Positions 1-9,679 are shown, numbered from the stretch's first letter. The stretch is DNA of 64,000 bases from Bryobacterales bacterium (GCA_019261985.1 JAFAQY010000084.1:1-64000); one strand, 5' to 3'. Numbers and translations are program-made. Notes: a model not told the origin generated them from the letters alone.

Positions 1-178
1 CCGGAATGGCTCGCTACTGGCTCTGTCCTGCCTCCCGTTGGTCGGCCTCGAGCTCTTCCTATTGCTTTCCCATCATCAAAACGAAAGGAGCATCGCCTGC
101 GGCATTTTTAGCGTCCTTCAGGCTCATCTTTCAATGAGAATATGCTCCGCTAGCGGCCTTCGAAGGCCTCCGGCCCAT
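1..178. other. Left-edge stretch with no recognised gene
   Basis: All six frames of this stretch were read. The minus-strand frames hit stops within a few dozen codons. The plus-strand frame that stays open runs on as antisense of the NHL-repeat gene and has no recognisable motif. It most likely holds the 3' flank of the NHL gene and the edge of an unseen neighbour. Nothing more can be supported. Confidence 0.4.
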
Positions 179-1372
179 CTATTTCTTGGCGTACTTCCTG
201 ACATCTCCAAGGAAATCCGCCCCGTACACATTGCCTTCAGAATCCGCGGTCACGCCTTCCGCCATGCTGGAACCGCTGGCGTAAGGATAAGGACATGGAT
301 CCGGGATGAAATATTTCACCGACCCGTCCCGAGCGCTGCCGATTCTGATGCCGCGCTCCGCCCCAAGGTTATACGCATAGCCGGTCTGCGGAAGCGCGAA
401 TTGCCCGGTATTGGTCCGCCCATCCCGCGATTCTGAGTCAGCCACATAAATCACGTCGTTCTTGTCTATGTAGATCCCGCTCGGCCGTCCAAACTGGAAC
501 CACTGCGCGATGAATTTACCGTTTTGATCGAAGATTTGAATTCGATTGTTCTGACGGTCGCCGGCGAACAGCCTGCCTCGGGAATCGAAGGCCAGAGTGT
601 GGATTACATCGAATTCACCCGGGCCCATTCCTTTCTTCCCCCACGTCATAATGAATTTTCCATTTTTGTCGAATTTCATGATTCGCGCATTGCCCGTGGC
701 GGTGCCGCCGCCACTGTGTCCGTCTCCGACGAAAATATCGCCGTTCGGCGCGATGGCGACATCGGTCGGCGCATCGAATTCATCCAACCCCGTTCCAGCG
801 ACGCCTTTCTTGCCTAATGTCAGCAAAATCTTCCCGTCGCGATTAAGCTTAAACACCTGATCGCCGCCATTGTCAGCCAGCCAGAGATTTCCCTCTTTAT
901 CCACCGACAGTTTATGCGGGCTGACGAACATTCCCGCGCCGAATGTCTTCAGCAGTTTTCCGGACGTATCGAATTGGAAGATGGGGTTCACATTCGCGCT
1001 GGGTCCACCACAGGTGGCGCCGCCCGCTCCGGAATTGCCGCAGCGATCGACAACCCAGATGGTGCCGTCGGGAGCCGTGCTTACGCTCGCGGTCGAGCCC
1101 CATTTTCGGCCTTCCGGCAACTGGCCCCAACTCACGCCCGGCCGATACGGATTCGGAAGGTCGTTGCGCGCGCCAAGCAGCGATACCGAGGGCAGCTTGA
1201 CCGGATACTGACCCGCCGGAAACGTGGGAGGGCCGCCACGTCCAGTTCCGGCCTTGCTGGCCTGGGCAGCAGGAACCCCGCAGGACTGGGCCAGCGGACC
1301 CGGTGATCCATTTTGCCCCTGCACGACTAATCCGGTTCCAATCACCGTAAGAGCAACGAATCTGGATGACAT
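179..1372 (-). CDS. Secreted NHL-repeat beta-propeller protein
   Basis: This 397-residue protein starts with a short hydrophobic export signal (about residues 1-20). It then carries repeated blades of the NHL type, seen as recurring D-x-x-G-x-(I/L/V)-(W/Y/F)-V-A-D units, for example GNLWLADNGGDQVFKLNRDG and NDVIYVADSESRDGR. Cysteines near residue 110 could form a disulfide. NHL propellers are scaffolds for ligand binding; some relatives are peptidyl-alpha-hydroxyglycine lyase-like, but no catalytic set was assigned here. The start is supported by GGGAGG just upstream. It is divergent from the GlcG-like gene, separated by 287 bp that hold only the two 5' regions. The substrate is unknown and the periplasmic location is inferred from the signal. 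Confidence 0.8.
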   Translation of the reverse strand: MSSRFVALTVIGTGLVVQGQNGSPGPLAQSCGVPAAQASKAGTGRGGPPTFPAGQYPVKLPSVSLLGARNDLPNPYRPGVSWGQLPEGRKWGSTASVSTAPDGTIWVVDRCGNSGAGGATCGGPSANVNPIFQFDTSGKLLKTFGAGMFVSPHKLSVDKEGNLWLADNGGDQVFKLNRDGKILLTLGKKGVAGTGLDEFDAPTDVAIAPNGDIFVGDGHSGGGTATGNARIMKFDKNGKFIMTWGKKGMGPGEFDVIHTLAFDSRGRLFAGDRQNNRIQIFDQNGKFIAQWFQFGRPSGIYIDKNDVIYVADSESRDGRTNTGQFALPQTGYAYNLGAERGIRIGSARDGSVKYFIPDPCPYPYASGSSMAEGVTADSEGNVYGADFLGDVRKYAKK

Positions 1373-1659
1373 CTCAACCTCCCATTACCGGTATGGAATT
1401 GTATCCTGAATCTGGCAGCGGCTTCTGGGGTGGGAAGCAAAGGCCCACATTGGAGCGCTTCATTATTGCGGCTCGGTTCCAGGGGCTTGTCCGCGATTGC
1501 GTGGTTCGCATTCCGAAACGGGGCGAGCGCAAAGCTGGAAACATCCCGCGACTTCCAGCCAGAAGAGCGCCCGTTCTGCAATTGAGGCTTTCGTGATAGT
1601 GCCTCGCCATTAAGCGGATGTGATATATATTCAGGGCGGCCAAGGCCACGGGAGGAACT

Positions 1660-2805
1660 ATGAAACCTCGGACTGCCGGATCAGCATTGATTGCGCTCGC
1701 TGCCATCGGCTTTAACTCGGCGATCGCTCAAACGGTGCCGGAGCAATTCGTTGTCAGCGGCAAAGCCGCCGAAAAGATTCAGGACTTCACGACCATCAAC
1801 TTGGCCACGGCGGAACGTCTCGCCAAGGTATGCGAGGACGCCGCGACGGCGGAGGGCGTGCAGATCAGCATCATGGTGCTCGACAACGACGGCAATCATG
1901 TGTACTTCGACCGCATGGACGGCCAAGGCTATCTCAATATTGTTACCGCCGATATGAAGGCGCGCACCGCGCTCATAGATCGCGCGCCTAGCAAGATCCG
2001 CATGAACCAGGTGATCGAGGATCCCACCCGCGAGCTTCAATTTATGCAACTTGGCCTGTTCGCGAATTCCGGAGGCCTTCCCATTGTCGTAAATAAACAA
2101 ATGATCGGAGCGGTCGGCGTCGGCGGCTCGGCGCCGCGCGTGCCTGTGTGGAGCGATGAGATTTGCGCCCACAAAGCGCTGACCCAAGTGATTGGCTCGT
2201 CCGTACCGCCGTTAGAGAAGGACCTGCCGGGGCGGCGAAATCCCAATGCCGGCAACGCGCCTGTTCCGCGTTTCGCCTCGACAGCGACGCCAAAATCGAG
2301 CCTTCCGGCGGAATGGGTGGTCGGCGGAAAGGGCGCGGCGAGCGTTTTTGACGCCAATCAGATCTCGCTTGCCGCTGCGAAGAAGGTCGCGAAAGTTTGC
2401 CGCGACTGGGCGGCATCGAAGGGCGGCACGATGTCGCTCTACATCATCGACGATGCGGGCGAATTCGTCCACATGGAGCGCATGGACGGGCAGATTTTTA
2501 ACAATATCCGCACTGCCCTCCTGAAGGCGCAGACGGCGCTTAAGACACGCCAGCCCACGTCCATCCGGACGGTGCAGCTTAAGAACGATCCGGACGGCAT
2601 TCCGCGGCAGGTCACGTATTTCAACTTCTTCACAAATTCCGGCGGCATTCCAATCGTGGTGGACGGTCAAATGATTGGCGCCATCGGTGTCGGCGGAGGC
2701 GCGGGCGGCGGCGATGAAGCGTGCGCCATCGAGGGCCTGAAGGCGACATTCGGCGATCACGTCACTTTGCCCGTGTATCCCGCTGCAGCCCCGGCGGCTC
2801 GCTAG
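1660..2805 (+). CDS. Exported tandem GlcG/HbpS (heme-degrading domain) protein
   Basis: This 381-residue protein has an N-terminal signal peptide (about 1-23, ending in AIA) and two copies of the GlcG/HbpS fold, roughly residues 35-185 and 230-375. Each copy carries the pattern A-x-x-A-K-V-C, then D-x-x-G-x-x-V-x-x-x-R-M-D-G-Q, then an N-S-G-G-(L/I)-P-I-V-V segment and the glycine-rich IGAVGVGG / IGAIGVGG tail. Family members bind heme or small carbonyl compounds and are usually single-domain octamers, so an internal duplication is noteworthy. A strong GGGAGGA site precedes the ATG. It lies 21 bp before a heptaheme cytochrome gene on the same strand, so a periplasmic heme or redox role is plausible but unproven. 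Confidence 0.82.
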   Translation: MKPRTAGSALIALAAIGFNSAIAQTVPEQFVVSGKAAEKIQDFTTINLATAERLAKVCEDAATAEGVQISIMVLDNDGNHVYFDRMDGQGYLNIVTADMKARTALIDRAPSKIRMNQVIEDPTRELQFMQLGLFANSGGLPIVVNKQMIGAVGVGGSAPRVPVWSDEICAHKALTQVIGSSVPPLEKDLPGRRNPNAGNAPVPRFASTATPKSSLPAEWVVGGKGAASVFDANQISLAAAKKVAKVCRDWAASKGGTMSLYIIDDAGEFVHMERMDGQIFNNIRTALLKAQTALKTRQPTSIRTVQLKNDPDGIPRQVTYFNFFTNSGGIPIVVDGQMIGAIGVGGGAGGGDEACAIEGLKATFGDHVTLPVYPAAAPAAR

Positions 2806-2826
2806 AAGCTAGCTTTAGGATTCAGC

Positions 2827-5115
2827 GTGCGCTCGCGATTGCTGGCGGCCATTGTCATTGCCGCTGCATTGGCGGGCGCGGCTTTTTTCGTAAGGCATCG
2901 TTCGTCCCACGCGCCCCTCGTCGCCGCTTCCTACGTAGATCCGGCGACATGCGCCGGTTGTCATTCAGACATCTCGCAGACCTACAGCCGCACCGGAATG
3001 GCGAGATCCTTCTATCGGCCGTCGCGTGAAAACGTAAAGCCCACGACGTTCTATCACAAAGCATCGGACAGTTACTTCACAACGTTCGAGCGCGATGGCC
3101 GCTTCTTCCAGCGCAGATATCAGATCGGATTTAATGGCAAGCAGACAAACAGTGTAGAAAAGCAGGTTGATTATGTGGTCGGGTCCGGAAATCATGTACG
3201 CGCGTACTTGCACCGCACCGGCCGCAACACCTTAATCGAGCTTCCTCTTGCGTGGTATGCGGAAAACGAGGGGTCTTCTCCTGGTTGGTCGTGGGCCATG
3301 AATCCCGGCTATGACAGGCCGGATCATCCAGGCTTCACGCGCAATATCACCAACGCGTGCATGTTCTGCCACAACGGCATTCCATCGTTTCTATTGGGCA
3401 GTACCGAGGCGGGCCGTGACGCCGTCTTCCCGGACCAAATGCCGCAAGGCATCGATTGCCAGCGCTGTCACGGCCCAGGTAGCCGGCACGTACAGCTGGC
3501 CGAAAACGGCGCGAAGGCCGACGCGCTACGGGGCTCCATCGTAAACCCGGCGCGCCTCAGTCCTGACCGGCAGATGGACGTGTGCATGCAATGCCACCTG
3601 GAAACCACCAGCTCGCCACTGCCGAATGCGATTGTGCGTTATGAGCGTGAATCGTTCTCCTATAAACCAGGCGAGCCTCTAAGCGACTTCGTGCTCCAGT
3701 TCGATCACGCGCCGGGTACGGGCCACGAAGACAAGTTCGAAATCGCCGGCGCGGCTTACCGGCTGCGCCGCTCTGCTTGTTTTCTGAAAAGCGAGGGCAG
3801 GCTGCAATGCACCACTTGTCATAATCCTCATGACATTCCGCGCGGCAATCAGGCGGCGCAGCACTATGCCGGCGTGTGCAAGCAATGTCACGGGGCCGCG
3901 GTGGCGAAGTTGATCGCGGCGGCAACGCATACGAAATCGGATGATTGCGCCGGCTGCCATATGCCGAAGCGGCGAACGGATGACGTTGTGCACGCGGTGA
4001 TGACGGATCACTACATCCAGCGCCGGAAGCCCGAGCGAGACCTGCTCGCGCCGCTGACGGAGCGCCGCGAAACAGACGACAACCGTTACCGGGGAGAGGT
4101 CGTCTTCTACTATCCGCAGGCGCCGCGTGCCGGACGAGAGCGTGACTTGTATTGGGCCGTGGCGCAAGTAAGCCAGAAGAGCAATTTGAGCGAAGGAATT
4201 CCGGCGCTGGCAGCGGCGATCGAAAAATATAAACCCGAAAATTTCGAATTCTATTTGCATCTGGGCGATGCTTTTTCCAATAACGGCGAATTATCAAAAG
4301 CGCTTCCTGTTTATGAGGAAGCGGCCCGGCGCAAGCCGGACTCGTTAGTCGCGCTGCGGAAATGGGCATTCAGCTTGCGCTCAACCGGCCAGCCGGAGCG
4401 CGCCGTCGAGATTTTGAAAAGGGCGCTGGCTATTGGGCCGGATGCCACCGCCTGGCACGAGCTGGGTTTGGCGTATGTCGCTCTGCATTCGAGAGACGAG
4501 GCTGTTGCCGCTTTCGAGAAAGCCGCCGACCTAGATGAGGATATGGCTGAGCCATACAACAGCCTGGGCGCGGTCTGGCTGGAAAATCAGGATTTGTCTC
4601 GCGCGGAACCGGCATTCCGGGAGGCGATCCGCAGGCAGCCCGATTATGCCGAGGCGCGCAGCAACCTGGCAAACGTGCTTTCGGCAAACGGCCGTTTTGA
4701 AGAGGCGAAGTATCACTTTGAAGCCGCTATCCGCATGAAGCCGGAATACGCCGCGGCGCGCTACAACTACGCGATCGCGCTGGCCCGCGTGAAGCGCTTC
4801 AGCGAGGCTCAGAGTCAGGTGGAAGCCGAACTGAAATTCATCGCCGATTCCTACCCGGGCGCCGCGGAAGCGCACGACTTATTGGCCAACTTGCTCGTCG
4901 GGCAAGGAAAGATTGAACCCGCGGTTCAGGAGTACGAGCGGGCGATTACGCTCCAGCCCAACTTCGGACGCGCCCACCTGGATCTCGGCTCTCTGCTCGC
5001 CGAATCGGGAGACGTGCGCGCCGCGCTCCCACATCTTCAAGAGGCGGCCGCAAGCCCGGACCCAGCCGTGAGCACGGAGGCGCATCAGATGCTCCACCAG
5101 ATCGGGAACCGCTAA
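2827..5115 (+). CDS. Heptaheme c-type cytochrome fused to a TPR array
   Basis: This 762-residue protein begins at GTG. A signal anchor (about 4-22) is followed by a cytochrome domain with seven CXXCH heme sites starting at residues 42, 178, 211, 253, 328, 351 and 374. From about residue 430 to the end there are consecutive tetratricopeptide units (for example around 505-535, 575-605, 608-640). The heme part resembles cytochrome c554/multiheme CXXCH families, which move electrons in the periplasm; the TPR part would provide partner binding. A second protein of the same design lies at 14598-16196. Donor and acceptor cannot be told from the sequence. The spacing to the upstream GlcG-like gene suggests co-transcription. 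Confidence 0.85.
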   Translation: MRSRLLAAIVIAAALAGAAFFVRHRSSHAPLVAASYVDPATCAGCHSDISQTYSRTGMARSFYRPSRENVKPTTFYHKASDSYFTTFERDGRFFQRRYQIGFNGKQTNSVEKQVDYVVGSGNHVRAYLHRTGRNTLIELPLAWYAENEGSSPGWSWAMNPGYDRPDHPGFTRNITNACMFCHNGIPSFLLGSTEAGRDAVFPDQMPQGIDCQRCHGPGSRHVQLAENGAKADALRGSIVNPARLSPDRQMDVCMQCHLETTSSPLPNAIVRYERESFSYKPGEPLSDFVLQFDHAPGTGHEDKFEIAGAAYRLRRSACFLKSEGRLQCTTCHNPHDIPRGNQAAQHYAGVCKQCHGAAVAKLIAAATHTKSDDCAGCHMPKRRTDDVVHAVMTDHYIQRRKPERDLLAPLTERRETDDNRYRGEVVFYYPQAPRAGRERDLYWAVAQVSQKSNLSEGIPALAAAIEKYKPENFEFYLHLGDAFSNNGELSKALPVYEEAARRKPDSLVALRKWAFSLRSTGQPERAVEILKRALAIGPDATAWHELGLAYVALHSRDEAVAAFEKAADLDEDMAEPYNSLGAVWLENQDLSRAEPAFREAIRRQPDYAEARSNLANVLSANGRFEEAKYHFEAAIRMKPEYAAARYNYAIALARVKRFSEAQSQVEAELKFIADSYPGAAEAHDLLANLLVGQGKIEPAVQEYERAITLQPNFGRAHLDLGSLLAESGDVRAALPHLQEAAASPDPAVSTEAHQMLHQIGNR

Positions 5116-5252
5116 CCGGAGTTCGTCAATCGACACTCAGAGGTCCCCTTTCCTCGCAGTCGCCGCTCGGTAACTAGCGGTGAAACGCACCGCTCCTCTT
5201 CCAACCCGCGTGCGTTAGCAAACGGTTTTGACGAATTTCGGCTAACTTGCAG

Positions 5253-6389
5253 TTAGTCCATTGTGTGTGGAACGAATTTAGCCGCGTTACCCGTGATCAT
5301 CTCGCCCTCCCGAATCCCCATTCCCGCCGGCTCTCCATCCACGATCCAGCTACCCAGGACCGGACGGTTGCCCTCGAAATCGGGCAGATCGAAGAGTGCT
5401 TGGTAAACGCAACTCTCGTCGCCGTACCGCCCACCCGTTTTGGCCGCTATCTCGCGATTCCTGACAATCGAAACGTTGGCGCCTTCGCGGCCAAGAATGG
5501 CTTTCGCACGTAGTCGAAACACGGCGGCTCGAATGAGCATGGCAGCAGGTTCGGATGATCGGGGAACAGTTCCCACAGTATAGCCAAGATTGCCTTGTTG
5601 CTCAGGAGCATTTTCCACGCTGGTTCAATCCAGCGCATAGCGTGAGCGGATGCCAAAATGTTGGGCCCGAATGGTTCGTTAATCAGCCACTCCCACGGAT
5701 AGAGATGAAATAGAATATCGATCGCGTGATTCGCGAGATCGACAAAGCGGCGCGTTGTCGAATTCCAGCCGATGTCCTTGGCCAGGATCCCGACAGATGA
5801 TAACCCCGCCTGGCCCGCGAGATCGCGGAAGTAGCTCACCGTCAGGGTGTCTTCTCCCGTACTGTCGTCTATATGCGTGAAGTGAACGACACTCGAATCG
5901 AGAAAGGGCGCAATGTCCTTCCATTTCGCCAACAGTTTATCGTGCAGGCTATTGAATTGGTCAGCTCTTGGGAAGACCTCTTTCCTTCCAGTGCCATTGA
6001 GCAACAGCAGTCTCGAGCATGCATATCGGTGTATCGCGGTTGTACTCGAAGAGCTTTGGCGGTGATTCCCCGTCGTAGCCTAAATCAAAGCGTCCGTGAT
6101 TCAGCGCTGGAGGTTCGTCGTTCCAGGTCTGCACAATAAGCGGGACGATCAACTGCGGAACACCAAGGCGCGTAAAGAGGTTCTCGTCGATGACGTATTG
6201 CGGAGCCTCCATCGAGATTCGGTAGAGTTCGGCTGTTGCGGCTTCGATCTCATTGATTTCCCGCGCGGAGAAGTGATAAGAGGCAGACTCGTTCCAGTAC
6301 GGCTGGCCGTTGATCGTGTGCCAGATGAGCCCGAGGGATTCCACTTTGCTTTGCCACCCGGACCGAGGCTGGACCGCCAAGCGCTGCAT
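5253..6389 (-). pseudogene. ygiC: YgiC/YjfC-type ATP-grasp (glutathionylspermidine synthase-like) ligase, two frameshifts
   Basis: The reading frame that starts at ATG 6389 (1 nt after the stop of the YgiB-like gene) encodes the N-terminal part of a glutathionylspermidine-synthase-family acid-amine ligase. It breaks near 5981-5983, where one extra base shifts the frame. The next frame carries the family core (HPNLLP, WIEPAWKMLLSNK, LYPWEW) up to about 5500, where one missing base returns the frame to the ATP-grasp segment LGREGANVSI and the tail ending at 5253. Joined up, the product is about 379 residues, the usual YgiC/YjfC length. All motifs survive, so this is either a very recent pseudogene or two read errors. 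No intact enzyme is encoded as written. Confidence 0.8.
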
Positions 6390-6390
6390 A

Positions 6391-6780
6391 TTATTCTCCG
6401 GCTCCGTCGCCAGATGCGCCGTGGGCTTCCGCGCTCTGTCCGAATCCACCGCGAGTTACGGGATTGGCAGGGCTGGTTTCAGGAGCGGAGCTATAGGACC
6501 GGCTTGTAGACGCCGGCTCGTAAGAGCCGCCTCGTACCGGAAAACGGGGGTGCGGGACATAGCCCCCGCCATTGATGTAATACCAATGGTGGTGTGAACC
6601 GTTAGGGTTATCGCAGTCCGCATTGGGGACGCGCCTGCCCGAATCGTCTACGCACACCTTTGTATCGGCGCTAGCCTGCGTTTCGCGGACGAGGTCGGAG
6701 GAGCAGGAGAGCATCGCGCCGGAAATAGCTGTGGTCAGAGGAAGAATGAATAGCCTTTTGCAGCGGGATTCGCGAGCCAC
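6391..6780 (-). CDS. YgiB-like small lipoprotein
   Basis: This 129-residue protein has a basic N-terminus, a hydrophobic stretch and a cysteine in a lipobox-like setting (MLSC, Cys26), so it is probably a lipoprotein. The middle is rich in Gly, Ser, His and Tyr. The C-terminal region carries VTRGGFG, which matches the conserved tail of enterobacterial YgiB (DUF1190), the partner gene of ygiC. Its stop codon is followed after one base by the start of the YgiC-like ligase gene, the same order as ygiB-ygiC. The function of YgiB is not established; the pairing suggests an envelope role linked to the ligase. It is much shorter than E. coli YgiB. Confidence 0.7.
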   Translation of the reverse strand: MARESRCKRLFILPLTTAISGAMLSCSSDLVRETQASADTKVCVDDSGRRVPNADCDNPNGSHHHWYYINGGGYVPHPRFPVRGGSYEPASTSRSYSSAPETSPANPVTRGGFGQSAEAHGASGDGAGE

Positions 6781-6848
6781 GCCTGATTAAGGTACCACGC
6801 TGATAGGCTTGGCCGAGGTTATAGGCATGCTGTGATACAGTTTGCCTT

Positions 6849-7700
6849 ATGCGCAAAAGCGTCGTAATCCGCTTTACCATGCTGGTTCTGTGCTGTGGCG
6901 GGATGTGGCTGGCCTTTACTCAGGCGCCGCAACCCACCAAACTTGACGTGGTCAAGCTGACGGACGATCTCTATGTCATCCATAACCACTATGTTCCGGG
7001 AAACACCACCGTCCTGATTACGAATGAAGGCGTTGTCCTGGTGGATGACAAGTTCCCGCAGGATGCGAACAATATAGTTGCGGAAGTAAAAAAGCTCAGT
7101 ACGCAACCGATTAAGTACGTTATCAACACTCATCATCACGGCGATCACACCGGCGGCAACCCAAGGCTTCAGCAACTCGGTGCACAGATCATCTCGACCG
7201 AAGAAGCCCGGCAGAACATGGTTGACGGCAAGCAGCCGGGACTCACAAACGTCACCTTCGAGCACCACGCCACGGTTTACCTGGGTGGAAAGAAGGCGGA
7301 GCTGTATCACTGGGGACGCGCGCACACCAACGGCGATCTTGTGGTCCTGTTTCCGGCACAGCGGGTCCTCGCCGCGGGCGACATGTTCACAAATGGCGAT
7401 GACGTTCCGGAGTTGATCGACTACTCGGGCGGCGGTAGCGGCAAGGAGTGGACGTCGACGCTCGATTCCGCGCTCAAGCTGGACTTCGATCGCGTAGTTC
7501 CCGGCCACGGCCCGGTGACGAACAAACAGCAGATGCAGAAGTACCGCCAAAGCACGCTCGACCTGCGGAACCGCGTTCACGAAATGATTGTGGCTAAAAA
7601 GACCAAGGCCGACGTGGAGAAAATGCTCCGAACGGAGTTTCACTTCGCCGATTTGCACATCGCCCGCAGTCTGGACGGCTTACTGGTCGAGATGCAGTAG
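6849..7700 (+). CDS. Exported MBL-fold metallohydrolase
   Basis: This 283-residue protein has an export signal (about 1-23) and the metallo-beta-lactamase zinc motif THHHGDHTGG near residue 97. A later A-H-T-N-G-D segment, the AAGDMF aspartate region and a C-terminal PGHGPV histidine complete the usual ligand set. The pattern fits the broad MBL hydrolase group (quinoprotein-relay or cyclase-like relatives) better than a true beta-lactamase. The gene diverges from the YgiB-like gene across 68 bp. Its substrate is unknown. Confidence 0.8.
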   Translation: MRKSVVIRFTMLVLCCGGMWLAFTQAPQPTKLDVVKLTDDLYVIHNHYVPGNTTVLITNEGVVLVDDKFPQDANNIVAEVKKLSTQPIKYVINTHHHGDHTGGNPRLQQLGAQIISTEEARQNMVDGKQPGLTNVTFEHHATVYLGGKKAELYHWGRAHTNGDLVVLFPAQRVLAAGDMFTNGDDVPELIDYSGGGSGKEWTSTLDSALKLDFDRVVPGHGPVTNKQQMQKYRQSTLDLRNRVHEMIVAKKTKADVEKMLRTEFHFADLHIARSLDGLLVEMQ

Positions 7701-7738
7701 CGCGGCAAGCCAGGCTTTGTTCCGCGAGCCTCTTCGCG

Positions 7739-7770
7739 CCCCTCTTAGATTCATAGGGGTCCGTTTTTTT
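7739..7770 (+). terminator. Weak hairpin plus T-run after the MBL gene
   Basis: A 5-bp stem (CCCCT at 7739-7743 and AGGGG at 7755-7759) is followed after four bases by a run of seven T at 7764-7770, 40 bp past the MBL stop. The stem is short and the loop has 11 bases, so this is only a possible intrinsic terminator. Confidence 0.3.
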
Positions 7771-7829
7771 CCAGTGGAGCGGTGGGGCTGATGGTAAACT
7801 GAAAACACCTTTCCCGCTGTGGTGCGATC

Positions 7830-9617
7830 GTGGTCAAGCAATATCCGCATTCCGGCGTCCTTGTCGACGAGGAGCAATCTTTTGCACCCGATAGTATTCG
7901 CGCGCAGCTTCAAAAAGTGGTTGCCAGCGGTATTTTTGCCCGCTCCGATCGCCTGATCCGGTTCCTTCGATTTTGCGTTGAGCAGGTGCTTGCGGGAGGC
8001 GCCGACTGCTTGAAGGAACAAACCCTTGGGATTGAGGTTTTCGACCGCAAGCCGGATTACGATCCGCGCATCGATCCGATCGTCCGCGTGGAAGCCCGCC
8101 GGCTGCGATCGAAATTGAAGGCGTACTATTCGTCTAACGGCCACCAAGATCAAGTGCTGATCGAGCTGCCGAAAGGTTCGTACGTTCCGGTCTTCCGGCC
8201 GCGCGAAGCCGCTCGGGTCGAAGCGCCAACGCCCTCCGAGAAATCTATTGCCGTTTTGCCATTCACGAATCTGACGCGGGAGACGGGCGACGATTATTTC
8301 AGCGACGGCCTCACGGAAGAATTAATCCACTTGTTGACCCGGATTCCCCATTTCCGTGTAGTGGCCTGGGAGACATCTTCGCAGCTTCGCGGTCGCGAGC
8401 AGGATTTGTCCGGCATCCGCCGGCAGTTGAAAGTGGGCTCCATCCTTCGCGGCAGCATTCGGCGCGCGAAAGACAGGGTTCGCGTCACCTCACAACTGAT
8501 TGATGCCGAATCGGGCGCCTATTTGTGGTCGGAAGCGTTCGACCGCGAATTGGAAGACATTTTCGCCATCCAGGAGCAGATTGCTCGTGCGATTGTCGAG
8601 ACATTGGAATTGCGTCTTCAGCCGCGGCGCCTGGACGGAAGCGCCACCCGCGCCATGGGGCTCGAGTGCCATCACCTGTGTTTGCAAGGCCGTTTTCACG
8701 CCAACAAACGCACCCGCGAAGGCTTGCTGAAAAGCGCTGCCTGTTTTGAACAGGCCATCGAAGTGGAGCCTACTTGCGCCGTTGCGTACGCCGGCGCGGC
8801 CGATGCATACAGCCTGTTGGCCGATCACAGCATGCTTGATCCGAAAGAAAGCATCCGAAAGGCCAAAGCGGCGGCACAAGTAGCGCTCAAAATCGATCCG
8901 GCGTGCGCGGAGGCGCATGTTTCGCTCGCCTTCATCCGCGGCGTTTTCGAAAGCCAGTGGAGCGAGGCGGAGCCGCTTTACCGCCGCGCCATCGCACTCA
9001 ATCCGGGTTATGCGCGCGCGCACCACTGGTTTGCGGTGGATTATCTCGCGCCGCTGGGGCGTCTCGACGAGGCTTTGTCAGAGGTGCGGATCGCGCATCA
9101 CCTGGATCCCCTGTCCCAGATTATCTTCGAGGGCTGCGGCTTCGTTCATTTGTTGCGAAGGGAATATAATGCCAGTCTCAGCGCGCTGCGGCAGCTTATA
9201 GATCTCGATCCCGAGTTTTATAAGGCGCACAGTTCCATGGGGCGCCTGTTATCCATCATGGAACGGTACGATGAAGCGATTGCCGCGCTCGAAAAAGCGC
9301 GCAGCCTGGCTGGCCAGGTCCCAACCATTATCGCTGCCCTGGGGCAAACGCTGGCATTATCCGGGCGGACAACCGAGGCATGCTGGTGCTTAGAGCAACT
9401 CGAGGAAATATCGAAGATTCGGTGGGTGCCCGCAGCCTGTTTCGCTATTGTTCATCTCGGGTTGCGCAACTACGACCTGGCTTTGGACTACTTCGAGGCG
9501 TCGGCCGCCGCCCGCGAACTTGCGTCCACGTTCTTCAAGGTTCATCCGCTTTACGATTCGATACGGGACCGACCGCGTTTCCAGGCGATTCTGCGCGGCA
9601 ACAATTTATTACCGTAA
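7830..9617 (+). CDS. TolB-like/TPR regulator of the CyaB/CadC-like type
   Basis: This 595-residue protein has no signal peptide. Residues about 10-110 form a basic N-terminal domain common in Acidobacteriota that contains L-K-E-x-x-x-G-x-x-V-F-x-R, then D-P-R-x-D-P-x-V-R-V-E-A-R-R-L-R; it looks nucleic-acid binding, but no classical HTH was proved. Residues about 125-260 form the TolB/FlgO-like module starting SIAVLPF and containing YFSDGLTEELI, GSIRRA and the WSEAFDRELEDIFAIQ stretch. The remainder is TPR. Such proteins are commonly annotated as adenylate-cyclase-like or transcriptional regulators, though no cyclase domain is present. GTG is the start; an earlier start is not supported. Confidence 0.75.
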   Translation: MVKQYPHSGVLVDEEQSFAPDSIRAQLQKVVASGIFARSDRLIRFLRFCVEQVLAGGADCLKEQTLGIEVFDRKPDYDPRIDPIVRVEARRLRSKLKAYYSSNGHQDQVLIELPKGSYVPVFRPREAARVEAPTPSEKSIAVLPFTNLTRETGDDYFSDGLTEELIHLLTRIPHFRVVAWETSSQLRGREQDLSGIRRQLKVGSILRGSIRRAKDRVRVTSQLIDAESGAYLWSEAFDRELEDIFAIQEQIARAIVETLELRLQPRRLDGSATRAMGLECHHLCLQGRFHANKRTREGLLKSAACFEQAIEVEPTCAVAYAGAADAYSLLADHSMLDPKESIRKAKAAAQVALKIDPACAEAHVSLAFIRGVFESQWSEAEPLYRRAIALNPGYARAHHWFAVDYLAPLGRLDEALSEVRIAHHLDPLSQIIFEGCGFVHLLRREYNASLSALRQLIDLDPEFYKAHSSMGRLLSIMERYDEAIAALEKARSLAGQVPTIIAALGQTLALSGRTTEACWCLEQLEEISKIRWVPAACFAIVHLGLRNYDLALDYFEASAAARELASTFFKVHPLYDSIRDRPRFQAILRGNNLLP

Positions 9618-9679
9618 GCTAGCCACCAACTTACCGCTTCATTACTTCCGCCCCAGGGCATTCCGCGACAGAATGCCAT

